Below, one piece after another: positions 56,201 through 63,649 of a stretch of DNA of 64,000 bases. Numbering within the stretch: position 1 is the stretch's first letter; each line of letters begins with the position of its first letter. Below the pieces are notes generated by a model, which saw only the letters and a list, made by a program, of their open reading frames with translations, made no database searches and was not told the origin of the DNA. The position numbers and the translations under genes were made by a program. Source of the DNA: Luteimonas sp. MC1750 (GTDB lineage Bacteria; Pseudomonadota; Gammaproteobacteria; Xanthomonadales; Xanthomonadaceae); contig NZ_CP067113.1 in the NCBI RefSeq assembly GCF_016615955.1, positions 434,001-498,000 on the forward strand, written 5' to 3'.

Positions 56201-56787
56201 GCGATAGCGTGCTGTTCGTGGGCGGCTTCGCCCACGCGCCCAACGCCGACGCCGTGGCCTGGTTCCTGGCCGAGGCCTGGCCGCACGTGCGCGCGGCCTG
56301 CCCGGGGCTGCGGATGGTGGTGGCGGGAGCGGACCCCGGGCCGGAGATCCTGGCCTTCGCGGGCCCGGACGTCGAGGTGACCGGCGCGCTCACGGAAGAA
56401 GACCTCATGGCCGCGTACGCGCGCGCGCGGGTGGCGGTCGCGCCCCTGCGCTTCGGCGCCGGCGTCAAGGGCAAGGTCCTGGAGTCGCTGCGCCATGGGG
56501 TGCCCTGCGTGACCACCACCGTCGGCGCACAGGGCCTGGAGGACGCGGAGGCGCTGCGCGTGGCCGACCAGGCCGAGGCCTTCGCGCACCAGGTCGCAAT
56601 GCTCGCGGGCGACGACGCGGCCTGGCGCAACGCGTCGGAGGCCGGCCTGGCCTTCATCCGCACGCGTTTTTCCGAGTCCGCGCTGTGGTCGGCACTGTCG
56701 ACGGTCATGGACGCCACGCCGTATCCCGACGTCGATGCGCGCCTGGCGGCCATCGCCGCAGCGCAGGCCGCCGCGGCCAGGCGCTGA
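53281..56787 (+). CDS. Trimodular protein: DUF4915-like domain, coiled coil, GT2 and GT4-type glycosyltransferases
   Basis: A 1168-residue cytoplasmic protein. Residues about 5-265 resemble the DUF4915/TIGR03032 propeller-like domain (HVNSCCVHQGRLLASRFGTFH, SQPHSLLSDGDRVWLCDSEA). About 270-435 is helical coiled coil ending SRSWRWMRSMR. About 445-500 is a Pro/Ala linker. About 510-740 is GT2 (VSIVVAAHGQFAATRACLES, HFLNNDTLVTPGWL, YYEDTDLAFRLREHG). About 775-1150 is a GT-B domain (RKKLVLVADRHLPRTDQDAGSR ... PLRFGAGVKGKVLESLRHGVPCVTTTVGAQGLE). It is the last gene of the metB-coupled glycan operon. A two-transferase synthase tied to a ruler-like coil is an inference. Confidence 0.88.
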   Translation: MSGWPAGRLLVSSVNGGGVFAIVDGAVERWSHVDTTGIALLPGGALLARQAEGRAELRWLRGRDAVRVQLVERSLDLHDVLWHDGRVYVVATQLNAVFEFDHAFTELRHWAQPGEEDAQHVNSCCVHQGRLLASRFGTFHAHRGYKGATRGAGEVYDVETGEVMLRGLSQPHSLLSDGDRVWLCDSEARTLRCYRGFEAAGAWPLDGYVRGLAIADGVLYVGLSRSRNAEPGAIAQACVVAFDLADMSELGRIELPANEVYDLRVPDAAAMDDLRAAAFADAVAEYETQVDARNRAVEAVRREADATGLATALHEANLRIAALEATEAAQAKALAEATRARARLSVEALEEGSWRAILEADALALRTLAADQAALLARQAEAGGTLRDAFAQARDAYDALAQHHAGAVAAHSGREARLRDLLAAQQAFIEQIVTSRSWRWMRSMRSAAPEPPAMPQGVLDPPAAQPTALPRFPADDVIGDAPAAQPSSLPSPPARADLPIADLAFDVVAEPTVSIVVAAHGQFAATRACLESIRDAGAGVPFEVILVEDASGEPDMDRFARVPGLRYHRHPANLGFLRSMNAALPLVRAAFVHFLNNDTLVTPGWLDGLLLAFQLHGACGLAGSRLVYPDGRLQEAGGIVWSDGDGCNVGRGGDPADPAHAAVREVDYVSGASILLRTQTLRDVGGFDERYAPAYYEDTDLAFRLREHGIRTFYQPWSTVVHQEGLSHGTDAGEGGKAWQAENRVRFFERWAAILERDQLPRGQHPFLARSRAQRKKLVLVADRHLPRTDQDAGSRAMWQLMRLLQERGFELKFWSHAPDPDPRARDLLLMHGIEIVGEGLVGFDDWLNAHGACLDYALLSRPHVADALVDAVRRRSSARVVYYGHDVHHLRLAAQHALEPSPALGRQVVDIRRLEEGVWARVDAVLYPAEAETRHVQAWRDGHGAAVRALTVPLFAYGGVPERLGEAERLGARDSVLFVGGFAHAPNADAVAWFLAEAWPHVRAACPGLRMVVAGADPGPEILAFAGPDVEVTGALTEEDLMAAYARARVAVAPLRFGAGVKGKVLESLRHGVPCVTTTVGAQGLEDAEALRVADQAEAFAHQVAMLAGDDAAWRNASEAGLAFIRTRFSESALWSALSTVMDATPYPDVDARLAAIAAAQAAAARR

Positions 56788-56868
56788 CGCACACTGCACC
56801 AAAGGGCAGTGCAGCGCCGGTGCTCGGGCCGGTACCATGCCCGTTCCATCCGTGACCAGGAGCCTGCC

Positions 56869-57600
56869 TTGGCCGCCACACCCGACACCCGATCGCCGGG
56901 AAAGGTCTTCCTCGATGCCGCCAGCGCGCTGCGCGACGTCGTCGCCGATGGACAGACGCTCGCGGTGGGCGGCTTCGGCCTCTGCGGGATCCCGGAAGCC
57001 CTGATCGCCGCGCTGCGCGACTCGGGCGTCAACGGGCTGACCGCCATCTCCAACAACGCCGGCGTCGACGGCTTCGGCCTGGGCCAGCTGCTCGCGACGC
57101 GGCAGATCCGCAAGATGATTTCGTCCTACGTGGGCGAGAACAAGGAGTTCGAGCGCCAGTTCCTCGCCGGCGAGCTCGAACTCGAGTTCAATCCGCAGGG
57201 CACCCTGGCCGAGCGCCTGCGCGCCGGCGGCGCCGGCATTCCGGCGTTCTTCACCGCCACCGGCTACGGCACCGTGGTGGCCGAGGGCAAGGAGACGCGC
57301 GAGTTCGACGGCAAGCACTATGTGATGGAGACCGCGCTCACCGCGGACGTGTCGCTGGTGAAGGCATGGAAGGCCGACCGCGCCGGCAACCTGGTGTTCC
57401 GCAAGACCGCGCGCAACTTCAACCCGGCCTGCGCCATGGCCGGCAGGGTCTGCGTGGCCGAGGTCGAGGAGCTGGTGGAGGTGGGCGCCATCGACCCGGA
57501 CCAGGTGCACCTGCCCGGGATCTACGTCGACCGCATCGTGGTCAACGCGAGCCCCGAGAAGCGCATCGAACAGCGCACCGTGCGCGAAGGAGCGAAGTGA
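56869..57600 (+). CDS. scoA: 3-oxoacid CoA-transferase subunit A (LpsJ-like)
   Basis: A 243-residue alpha subunit of a class I CoA-transferase. Motifs: [38 protein letters not shown] and [49 protein letters not shown]. The TTG start at 56869 is set by an AGGAG ribosome-binding site 6 bases upstream; no ATG is well placed. With ScoB it transfers CoA between succinyl-CoA and acetoacetate or a similar oxoacid. In X. campestris the homologues LpsI/LpsJ are reported to be needed for LPS synthesis, so this is the expected position between the glycan genes and etfA. Confidence 0.94.
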   Translation: MAATPDTRSPGKVFLDAASALRDVVADGQTLAVGGFGLCGIPEALIAALRDSGVNGLTAISNNAGVDGFGLGQLLATRQIRKMISSYVGENKEFERQFLAGELELEFNPQGTLAERLRAGGAGIPAFFTATGYGTVVAEGKETREFDGKHYVMETALTADVSLVKAWKADRAGNLVFRKTARNFNPACAMAGRVCVAEVEELVEVGAIDPDQVHLPGIYVDRIVVNASPEKRIEQRTVREGAK

Positions 57601-58232
57601 TGGCCTGGACCCGCGACCAGATGGCACAGCGCGCCGCGCGCGAGCTTGCCGACGGCATGTACGTGAATCTCGGCATCGGCCTGCCGACGCTGGTGGCCAA
57701 CCACATCCCCGAAGGCGTGGACGTGTGGCTGCAGAGCGAGAACGGCCTGCTCGGCATCGGCCCGTTCCCGACCGAGGACGAACTCGACGCCGACCTGATC
57801 AACGCCGGCAAGCAGACCGTGACCGCGCGCAGGGGCGCCAGCTATTTCGGCAGCCACGACTCCTTCGCCATGATCCGCGGCGGCCACATCGACCTTGCGA
57901 TCCTGGGGGCGATGGAAGTCACCGACAAGGGTGACCTGGCCAACTGGATGGTGCCCGGCAAGATGGTCAAGGGCATGGGTGGCGCGATGGACCTGGTGGC
58001 CGGCGTGAAGCGCGTGGTGGTGCTGATGGAGCACTGCACGAAGGCCGGTGAGCCGAAGATCCTGCCCGAGTGCACGCTTCCGCTCACCGGCGTGGGCGTG
58101 GTCAGCCGGATCATCACCGACCTGGCGGTGTTCGACGTCACGCCTGGCGGGCTGGTGCTGGTGGAGGCCGCGGAAGGCGTGGACGAGGCCGAGCTGCGCG
58201 GTTGCACAGGGGTGCCGTTCTCCGCGGGCTGA
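57600..58232 (+). CDS. scoB: 3-oxoacid CoA-transferase subunit B (LpsI-like)
   Basis: A 210-residue beta subunit. It carries [37 protein letters not shown], in which the SENG Glu forms the acyl-enzyme anhydride, and [14 protein letters not shown], as in the family. Its ATG overlaps the last base of the scoA stop, so the subunits are produced together. It ends the plus-strand run, facing the minus-strand GT2 gene with a 45-base gap. Confidence 0.95.
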   Translation: MAWTRDQMAQRAARELADGMYVNLGIGLPTLVANHIPEGVDVWLQSENGLLGIGPFPTEDELDADLINAGKQTVTARRGASYFGSHDSFAMIRGGHIDLAILGAMEVTDKGDLANWMVPGKMVKGMGGAMDLVAGVKRVVVLMEHCTKAGEPKILPECTLPLTGVGVVSRIITDLAVFDVTPGGLVLVEAAEGVDEAELRGCTGVPFSAG

Positions 58233-58277
58233 AATCCCCGTTGCGGGCGGGCCGGCGTCCAGGCGCCGCCCGCCTGT

Positions 58278-59321
58278 TCAGCCGCCCGCAGGCACGTCCG
58301 GCGCCGCCGCTGCAGGGATGCGCGCGACCGCCGACCTGTGCATGGGACGGCGTGGCACCGAACCGATGTCATAGCCCAGGAAAGCCAGCAGGAACTGCAG
58401 CCCGAGGATGATCGGCAGTGCCGCCAGCATCACCGTGCCGGCGGGCGTCGGCACCCCGGCCTGCATCGACTGCAGCCAGGCCGACGCGCCGAAGAGCGTG
58501 CCTCCGGCCACCAGCACGGCACCCGCCACCAGCTCGATCGACGCCAGCGACATGTCGCGCAGGAAGTAGTTGTAGAAGATGCGCTTGCAGAGATTGCGCG
58601 CGTGCTTGGCGAGGAACTCGCCCAGGATGCGCGAGATGCGCAGGTTGCTGACCTCGTCGCCGTAGTGCGCGTCCATCGGCACGTCCACCGCCACCGCCCG
58701 CAGCGTGTTGAGGCGGAACAGCATGTCGGTCTCGAAGAAGTAGCGCTTGCTGATCCGGTCGAACGGCAGCCGTCCGGCCACCGCCGCGTGGATGGCCGTG
58801 TATCCGTTGGTGGGGTCGAACAGGTCCCAGTAACCGGTGGACAGCTTGGCCATGAACGACAGCACCGCGTTGCCGAAGATGCGCAACGGCGGCATGCGGG
58901 TGATGTTGGTCAGGTCGAAGAAGCGATTGCCCTTGGTGTAGTCGGCTTCACCGGCGAGGATCGGCGCGATGAAGCGCGTGACCAGCCCCGGATCCATCTG
59001 GCCGTCGCCATCGATCTTGACGATGACGTCGGCACCCGCGGCGATCGCCACCCTGTAGCCGTTGAGCACGGCACCGCCCACGCCCTGGTTCTGCCCGTTG
59101 TAGTGGACGCGCACGCGCGGATCCTGGCACGACCCCTCGACCAGTCGGCCTGAACCGTCCGGACAGGCGTCGTCCACGACCACGATCGTGTCGACGATCG
59201 CCGGCATGCGCGCCAGGACGTCGAGGATGTGGGCGGTCACCCGGTAACAGGGGAGCACCGCAGCGACGTGCGGGCGGGCGTTGCGGGAGCGGAGGGTCTG
59301 GTCTACGGCAGACTGGATCAT
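58278..59321 (-). CDS. Membrane GT2 glycosyltransferase, dolichol/undecaprenyl-phosphate-sugar synthase type
   Basis: A 347-residue protein with an N-terminal GT2 domain (HVAAVLPCYRVTAHILDVLA, VVVDDACPDGSGRLVE, DVIVKIDGDGQMDPGLV with DGD metal site, TKGNRFFDL, and the DPTNGYTAI motif of DPM1/Gtr-type enzymes). Two C-terminal membrane helices (LASIELVAGAVLVAGGTLFGAS and LAALPIILGLQFLLAFLGYD) follow. Such enzymes load a sugar on undecaprenyl phosphate at the inner membrane. It starts one base after the DUF2142 stop, so they are one operon. Start ATG 59321 is preferred to 59363. Confidence 0.9.
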   Translation of the reverse strand: MIQSAVDQTLRSRNARPHVAAVLPCYRVTAHILDVLARMPAIVDTIVVVDDACPDGSGRLVEGSCQDPRVRVHYNGQNQGVGGAVLNGYRVAIAAGADVIVKIDGDGQMDPGLVTRFIAPILAGEADYTKGNRFFDLTNITRMPPLRIFGNAVLSFMAKLSTGYWDLFDPTNGYTAIHAAVAGRLPFDRISKRYFFETDMLFRLNTLRAVAVDVPMDAHYGDEVSNLRISRILGEFLAKHARNLCKRIFYNYFLRDMSLASIELVAGAVLVAGGTLFGASAWLQSMQAGVPTPAGTVMLAALPIILGLQFLLAFLGYDIGSVPRRPMHRSAVARIPAAAAPDVPAGG

Positions 59322-59322
59322 G

Positions 59323-61302
59323 TCAGGAACCGTGGTAGCGCAAATGGATGCTGGAAAGTGCATCCAGCGAAAGCATGGGGGCGCAGAGGACGCATGCCAG
59401 CAGTACCAGGCGCGCCACCGGTGTCGCGCGCAGAGCGCAGAAGACGAGCACGAAGGCGAGGGTGGGCAGGAAGTAGCGACCCTGCAGGCCCTGGATGACA
59501 GGCGCGCCCGGCTGCGTCCAGGTCAGAAGCAAGGGGAGCGCGAGAAGCAATAGCGAGCCACCAGCTGCCATCAGGGCGAGGACGCGCACCCACATGGGCA
59601 GGCGCATGTCATCGGGATTCGTCCAGACGCTGGCGAACAGCATCCATCCGCCTGCGACGTAGGCCCAGGGGGACAGCGGGATGTCAAGCCAGCCAAGCCG
59701 GCCGATCATGGAGTTGTAGAGATGGGGCAAACCGTCGCCAAGGAAGGTATTGAACGCCATGCGCGCGACCACTCCCGGCTGCTCCAGGAGCAGCGCCCTG
59801 TTCTGCTCAGGGTCGACACCGGGGCCGTAGTGGGCGTTCCCCGCGGACCACAGGGTCCAGCCCACGTGGATCAGCCACGGCAGCAGCATGGAGGTGGCCG
59901 CCAGCGCGGCGAAGCGCCGGCGGTTGTCGCGGAATGCGGGATAGCAGAAAAGCACCGCGGCCAGGATCCATGCAGCCCCGGGCTTGGCGAATGCGAGCCC
60001 GACGGCGAGCAGCGGGAGCACGATGCGTGCCTGGCTCCAGCCAACCTTGCCCGAAGCCACGCCGGAGACGTAGCCGATGAAGCACAGGGTCAGGGAGAGG
60101 AGCATCGAATCCGCACTGATCGACGCCACCTGGCTGATGGTCATCGGCAGCATTGCAACAATGAACAGCGCCCATTTGCCGTGGCCGGCCTGGCGGATCC
60201 CGAACGCGACTAGGAAGGCACCCAGCAGCAGGTTGAAGATCCGGGCGGTATCGAGGAAGCCACCGAAGCTTGCGCCCATCCCGCACGACGCCGCCATCGC
60301 GAGGGTTGGTGCGACATAGAGGTGCGGCGCGTACTGGTCCGCGGACCTGGGAAGAGCGCGGGGTGCGCGGTCGCAGGCCAGTGGCTGTTCCAGCTGCCGC
60401 TCCAGCACGGAGCGGTCGAGTGCCTCGGGCCGCGGGACGCCGCCCCATAGCTCGCCGTACATCGCGGCCACATCGACCACCGGCTCGTGGCCCGAATCAC
60501 CAAGGAGAACGCCGCCGTGCATCTTCGCAATCTTGCTCAGGTGCGCGGGCTCATCGGGCACCCCGTTCGGCGGCAGCGCATGCAGGATCTGGCCCCCGAG
60601 AAGCAGCATCGATCCAAAAGCGAGCCAGTGCGCGTGCCGCGACGCCGTCTCGAAGAGCCTGCGCGAGGCCAGCGAGAGGCGCTCGATGCTCTCGGCCAGC
60701 TGCAGCCCGACAAGCAGCGCCGCCGCGAGCAGGAGTGCGGAGAGCGCCATGGCTACCCTCCAACCGCGCACGTGGTCTTCTGCCACCACGCCCTGGGCGA
60801 TGAGGACGACGAACGGATCTTCCGCACCGGCATGCGGTTCCAGCACGAGGCAGCCGGCATCGATGTGCGCCGCCAGCTGGTTGGTCCCTGCGATGTCGTA
60901 CAGCACGAGCCGTCCATCGCGCGCGCCGAGCTTGCAGAGGCGCAGCACGGGTCCGCCCGGCGCCGGGTCGATCCGCAGGTGCTCGCTGTAGCCCGCCGGG
61001 ATTCGCAGCCGCATGCGTTTCGTGCCCGCGGCCGCGGTCTCCGAGTGCGAGTCGGCCTCGCGGAACAGGCCATCGGTCGAATGAAAGACCTGCAGCTGCG
61101 TGGCGACCGGCGACTGCAGGTCGAACTTCAGTTTGGCCCGTGACTGGAGATAGCCGCCGATCAGCACGCTCGCCGCGAGAAAAGCGAGCACTGCGAGCAG
61201 CGCCAGCGAGCGGCGCGGTCGGCGGTGCATCCATTCGAACCGAACAGTGCCCGTTGCGAGCCGTGTGCGGCGCCCATCCGTGGCTGAAGAGTTCGCGGGC
61301 AC
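59323..61302 (-). CDS. DUF2142 polytopic membrane protein (GT-C-like)
   Basis: A 659-residue protein with a single N-terminal helix, a periplasmic beta domain (about residues 55-170) and ten or so further helices. The segment LPPNGVPDEPAHLSKIAKMHGG (DEPAH) is the DUF2142 signature. The acidic loop motif after the first helix of the core resembles GT-C transferases that use polyprenyl-phosphate sugars. Together with the adjacent GT2 and the small transporter it could transfer a sugar to LPS in the periplasm. The GTG start at 61302 has AGGAA upstream. Function is not proven for this family. Confidence 0.85.
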   Translation of the reverse strand: MPANSSATDGRRTRLATGTVRFEWMHRRPRRSLALLAVLAFLAASVLIGGYLQSRAKLKFDLQSPVATQLQVFHSTDGLFREADSHSETAAAGTKRMRLRIPAGYSEHLRIDPAPGGPVLRLCKLGARDGRLVLYDIAGTNQLAAHIDAGCLVLEPHAGAEDPFVVLIAQGVVAEDHVRGWRVAMALSALLLAAALLVGLQLAESIERLSLASRRLFETASRHAHWLAFGSMLLLGGQILHALPPNGVPDEPAHLSKIAKMHGGVLLGDSGHEPVVDVAAMYGELWGGVPRPEALDRSVLERQLEQPLACDRAPRALPRSADQYAPHLYVAPTLAMAASCGMGASFGGFLDTARIFNLLLGAFLVAFGIRQAGHGKWALFIVAMLPMTISQVASISADSMLLSLTLCFIGYVSGVASGKVGWSQARIVLPLLAVGLAFAKPGAAWILAAVLFCYPAFRDNRRRFAALAATSMLLPWLIHVGWTLWSAGNAHYGPGVDPEQNRALLLEQPGVVARMAFNTFLGDGLPHLYNSMIGRLGWLDIPLSPWAYVAGGWMLFASVWTNPDDMRLPMWVRVLALMAAGGSLLLLALPLLLTWTQPGAPVIQGLQGRYFLPTLAFVLVFCALRATPVARLVLLACVLCAPMLSLDALSSIHLRYHGS

Positions 61303-61408
61303 GTGTGCGTTCCTGGGGCGGGGAGTACGGCCGCGCAGTGTACCAGCGGGGTGCAGGCCACTTGCGGACCGGATATGCTAATACGACTGTTCCATTGGCC
61401 GGACTGAC

Positions 61409-61777
61409 GTGAGCAAAGCGGAATACCTGACGGGTGCGAACCTGGCCCTGATCGTCTGCACCATCGCCATGCTCTCGTTCGGGCAGGTGCTGTTCAAGAC
61501 GGCGTCGTCGCATCTCGTGCTGTCGCAGCCCTCCACCTGGCTGACCGTGCCACTCGTGGCTGCCCTAGCGATCTACGGGCTTGCAACCGTGACCTGGCTG
61601 GTCGTGTTGTCGAGGGTGCCGCTGTCGTTCGCCTTTCCGTTCTACGGTCTGTCGTTCCTGCTGGTTCCGGTGGCTGCGGCGATCTTTCTTGGGGAGCCTC
61701 TTAGATGGCAAACGCTCGCGGGTGGGCTGGTGATCCTGATGGGAATCGCGTTGACCGGCTGGAAGCCCCAGGCCTGA
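61409..61777 (+). CDS. Small EamA/ArnE-like four-helix transporter
   Basis: A 122-residue protein with four helices (LALIVCTIAMLSFGQVLFKTA, VPLVAALAIYGLATVTWLVVLS, FAFPFYGLSFLLVPVAAAIFL, LAGGLVILMGIALTG). It resembles half-EamA/SMR-type proteins such as ArnE/ArnF, which flip undecaprenyl-phosphate-linked aminoarabinose. The GLSFLLVPVAAAIFLGEPL stretch is typical. Beside the divergent GT2 and DUF2142 genes, a flippase role for an Und-P sugar is the best inference. GTG start at 61409. Its 3' end overlaps the following methyltransferase gene by about 73 bases. Confidence 0.82.
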   Translation: MSKAEYLTGANLALIVCTIAMLSFGQVLFKTASSHLVLSQPSTWLTVPLVAALAIYGLATVTWLVVLSRVPLSFAFPFYGLSFLLVPVAAAIFLGEPLRWQTLAGGLVILMGIALTGWKPQA

Positions 61778-62637
61778 GCCGTTGCCCCGCCTGCGGGGCG
61801 GAGCTGGTGACGGGCGTGCAGCCGTGGCATCTGTGCTGCACCGCCTGCACCTATGAAGGCAGCACGCTCGAGCCGCATATCCTCGAGCAGGCCGCGGGAG
61901 GCGACCTGGACGAGGCGGCGCGACACGATGGGCTCCAGGCGCTCAGGCGAGCTAACTTCGCGCGGCTGCTGCAGCGACTCGGGACACTCCCGGTACCGGT
62001 CCGGACATTACGGCCTCGCCTGCTCGATGTGGGGTGCGCGCACGGCTGGTTCATCGAGGCGGCGGGTGCCGGCTTCGATACTGTGGGAATCGAGCCTGAC
62101 GCCTCCGTCGCCGCCGCGGCACGTGCGCGTGGACTGGCGGTGCGCAGTGGTTTCTTTCCTGACGTGCTTGGGGCCGACGAGCGTTTCGACCTCATCGTTT
62201 TCAACGACGTGCTCGAGCACATTCCCGACGTCAACGCCACGCTGGCGGCGGTCTCCCGGCATCTTTCACACGGCGGCTGGCTGATCGTGAACTCGCCCTC
62301 GCGCCGCGGATTCCTGTACCGGCTTTCGAAGATGATGGCGCGCCTGCACCTGGCGCGCACATTCGAACGGATGTGGCAGCTCGGGTTCCCTTCGCCCCAC
62401 GTCCACTATTTCGACACCGCGGTGATGCGGGCGCTGGCCGCGCGTCATGGATTCGAGTTGGCAGAGACCATGGTGCTGCCGTCAGTCGCGATCCGCGGAC
62501 TGTATTCCCGCATCCGCTATTCAAGGGACGTGCCGGTGGCCAAGGCAGCGCTGCTCGCGGGTGCGGTCACCGTGGCAACGCCGCTGCTTGCCGTGCTCCC
62601 CCCCGACATCGAGGTCTGGTTACTGCGCAAGCCCTGA
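61705..62637 (+). CDS. Class I SAM-dependent methyltransferase with zinc-ribbon-like N-terminus
   Basis: A 310-residue protein. The N-terminal CPACGAELVTGVQPWHLCCTACTYEG has four Cys in a zinc-ribbon arrangement, as in many glycan-cluster methyltransferases. SAM-binding motif I is PRLLDVGCAHGWFIEAAGAG; later motifs are FDLIVFNDVLEHIPDV and LSHGGWLIVNSPS. It could methylate a sugar in the exported polysaccharide, possibly the terminal mark recognised by Wzt, but this is inference. The only ATG that keeps the Cys motif is at 61705, inside the preceding gene; the overlap is long, so a non-standard start nearer 61777 cannot be excluded. Confidence 0.82.
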   Translation: MANARGWAGDPDGNRVDRLEAPGLSRCPACGAELVTGVQPWHLCCTACTYEGSTLEPHILEQAAGGDLDEAARHDGLQALRRANFARLLQRLGTLPVPVRTLRPRLLDVGCAHGWFIEAAGAGFDTVGIEPDASVAAAARARGLAVRSGFFPDVLGADERFDLIVFNDVLEHIPDVNATLAAVSRHLSHGGWLIVNSPSRRGFLYRLSKMMARLHLARTFERMWQLGFPSPHVHYFDTAVMRALAARHGFELAETMVLPSVAIRGLYSRIRYSRDVPVAKAALLAGAVTVATPLLAVLPPDIEVWLLRKP

Positions 62638-62666
62638 AGACTGCGCGGTCCTGCGCGCGAGGCGGA

Positions 62667-62695
62667 CGGCAGGCCCCTGCGACCGGGGCCTGCCG
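62667..62695. terminator. Bidirectional hairpin between the methyltransferase and etfA
   Basis: An 11-bp perfect stem CGGCAGGCCCC / GGGGCCTGCCG (62667-62677 and 62685-62695) with a 7-base loop lies in the 70-base gap between convergent genes. It lacks a T-run, so it is a weak or Rho-assisted terminator. Confidence 0.55.
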
Positions 62696-62707
62696 CGACC
62701 GGTAGCC

Positions 62708-63649
62708 TCAGCCCAGCGCCGCTTCCAACTCCGGCAGCACCTGGAACAGATCCCCCACCAGCCCGATGTCCGCGATCTCGAAGATCGCCGCATCCGCGTC
62801 CTTGTTGATCGCGACGATCGTGCCGGCGTCCTTGATGCCGGTCAGGTGCTGGATCGCGCCGCTGATGCCGATCGCGACGTAGAGCTCCGGGGCGATGATC
62901 TTGCCGGTCTGGCCGACCTGCATCTCGTTGGGGCAGTAGCCGGCGTCGACCGCGGCGCGCGATGCGCCCACGGCGGCGCCGAGCTTGTCGGCGAACTTGT
63001 AGATGACCTCGAAGTTCTCGGCCGAGCCCACGCCGCGGCCGCCGGAGACCACGCGCTTCGCGCCCTGCAGGTCGGGGCGGTCGGTGCTGCCCGCGGCCAG
63101 GCCGACGAAGCGGGTGTGCGTGGGCAGGGTCGCGTCGACGCTGGCCGCCTCGACCGCGGCGCTGCCGCCCTTGGCCGCTTCCTTCCAAGACGCGGTGCGC
63201 ACGGTGGCGACCACGGTCTGGCCCGCCGGGGCCTCGACGGTGACGATCGCATTGCCGGCGTAGATCGGGCGCTTGAAGGTGTATTCGCCCTCGACGCCCA
63301 TCAGGTCGGACACCTGCGGCACGCCCAGCAGCGCGGCCACGCAGGGCATCAGGTCCTTGCCGAAGGTCGAGCTGGGGCCGAAGACGTGGCTGTAGCGGTC
63401 GGCCAGCCTGGCGACCTGCGGCGCCAGCACCTGGGCGATGGCGTTCGCATTGGCCTCGTTGGCGACGGTCAGCACGCGGGTGACGCCGGCGAGCTGCGCG
63501 GCGTCCGCGGCGACGGTCGCCGGGTCGGCGGCCAGCACCACGATGTCGATGGCCTCGGGCGAGAGTGCCTGCGCGGCGCTGACGCACTTCGCGGTGGAGC
63601 CGTTGAGCTTGCCGTCGTGGTGTTCGGCGACGATGAGTACCTTGGCCAT
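62708..63649 (-). CDS. etfA: Electron transfer flavoprotein alpha subunit
   Basis: A 313-residue FAD-binding subunit. The C-terminal FAD motif GQTGKIIAPELYVAIGISGAIQHLTGI is present; the SGGRGVGSAENF and DAGYCPNEMQVGQTGK loops match the family. It accepts electrons from acyl-CoA and other dehydrogenases and passes them to ETF-ubiquinone oxidoreductase. Its ATG overlaps the etfB stop (TGATG). In Xanthomonas etfA/etfB form the far border of the LPS locus. Confidence 0.97.
   Translation of the reverse strand: MAKVLIVAEHHDGKLNGSTAKCVSAAQALSPEAIDIVVLAADPATVAADAAQLAGVTRVLTVANEANANAIAQVLAPQVARLADRYSHVFGPSSTFGKDLMPCVAALLGVPQVSDLMGVEGEYTFKRPIYAGNAIVTVEAPAGQTVVATVRTASWKEAAKGGSAAVEAASVDATLPTHTRFVGLAAGSTDRPDLQGAKRVVSGGRGVGSAENFEVIYKFADKLGAAVGASRAAVDAGYCPNEMQVGQTGKIIAPELYVAIGISGAIQHLTGIKDAGTIVAINKDADAAIFEIADIGLVGDLFQVLPELEAALG

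Noticed and set aside
58278..61302. GT2/DUF2142 pair as part of a prophage serotype-conversion cassette
   Set aside because: No integrase, attachment site or phage genes are nearby; the genes lie within the conserved metB-etfA borders.
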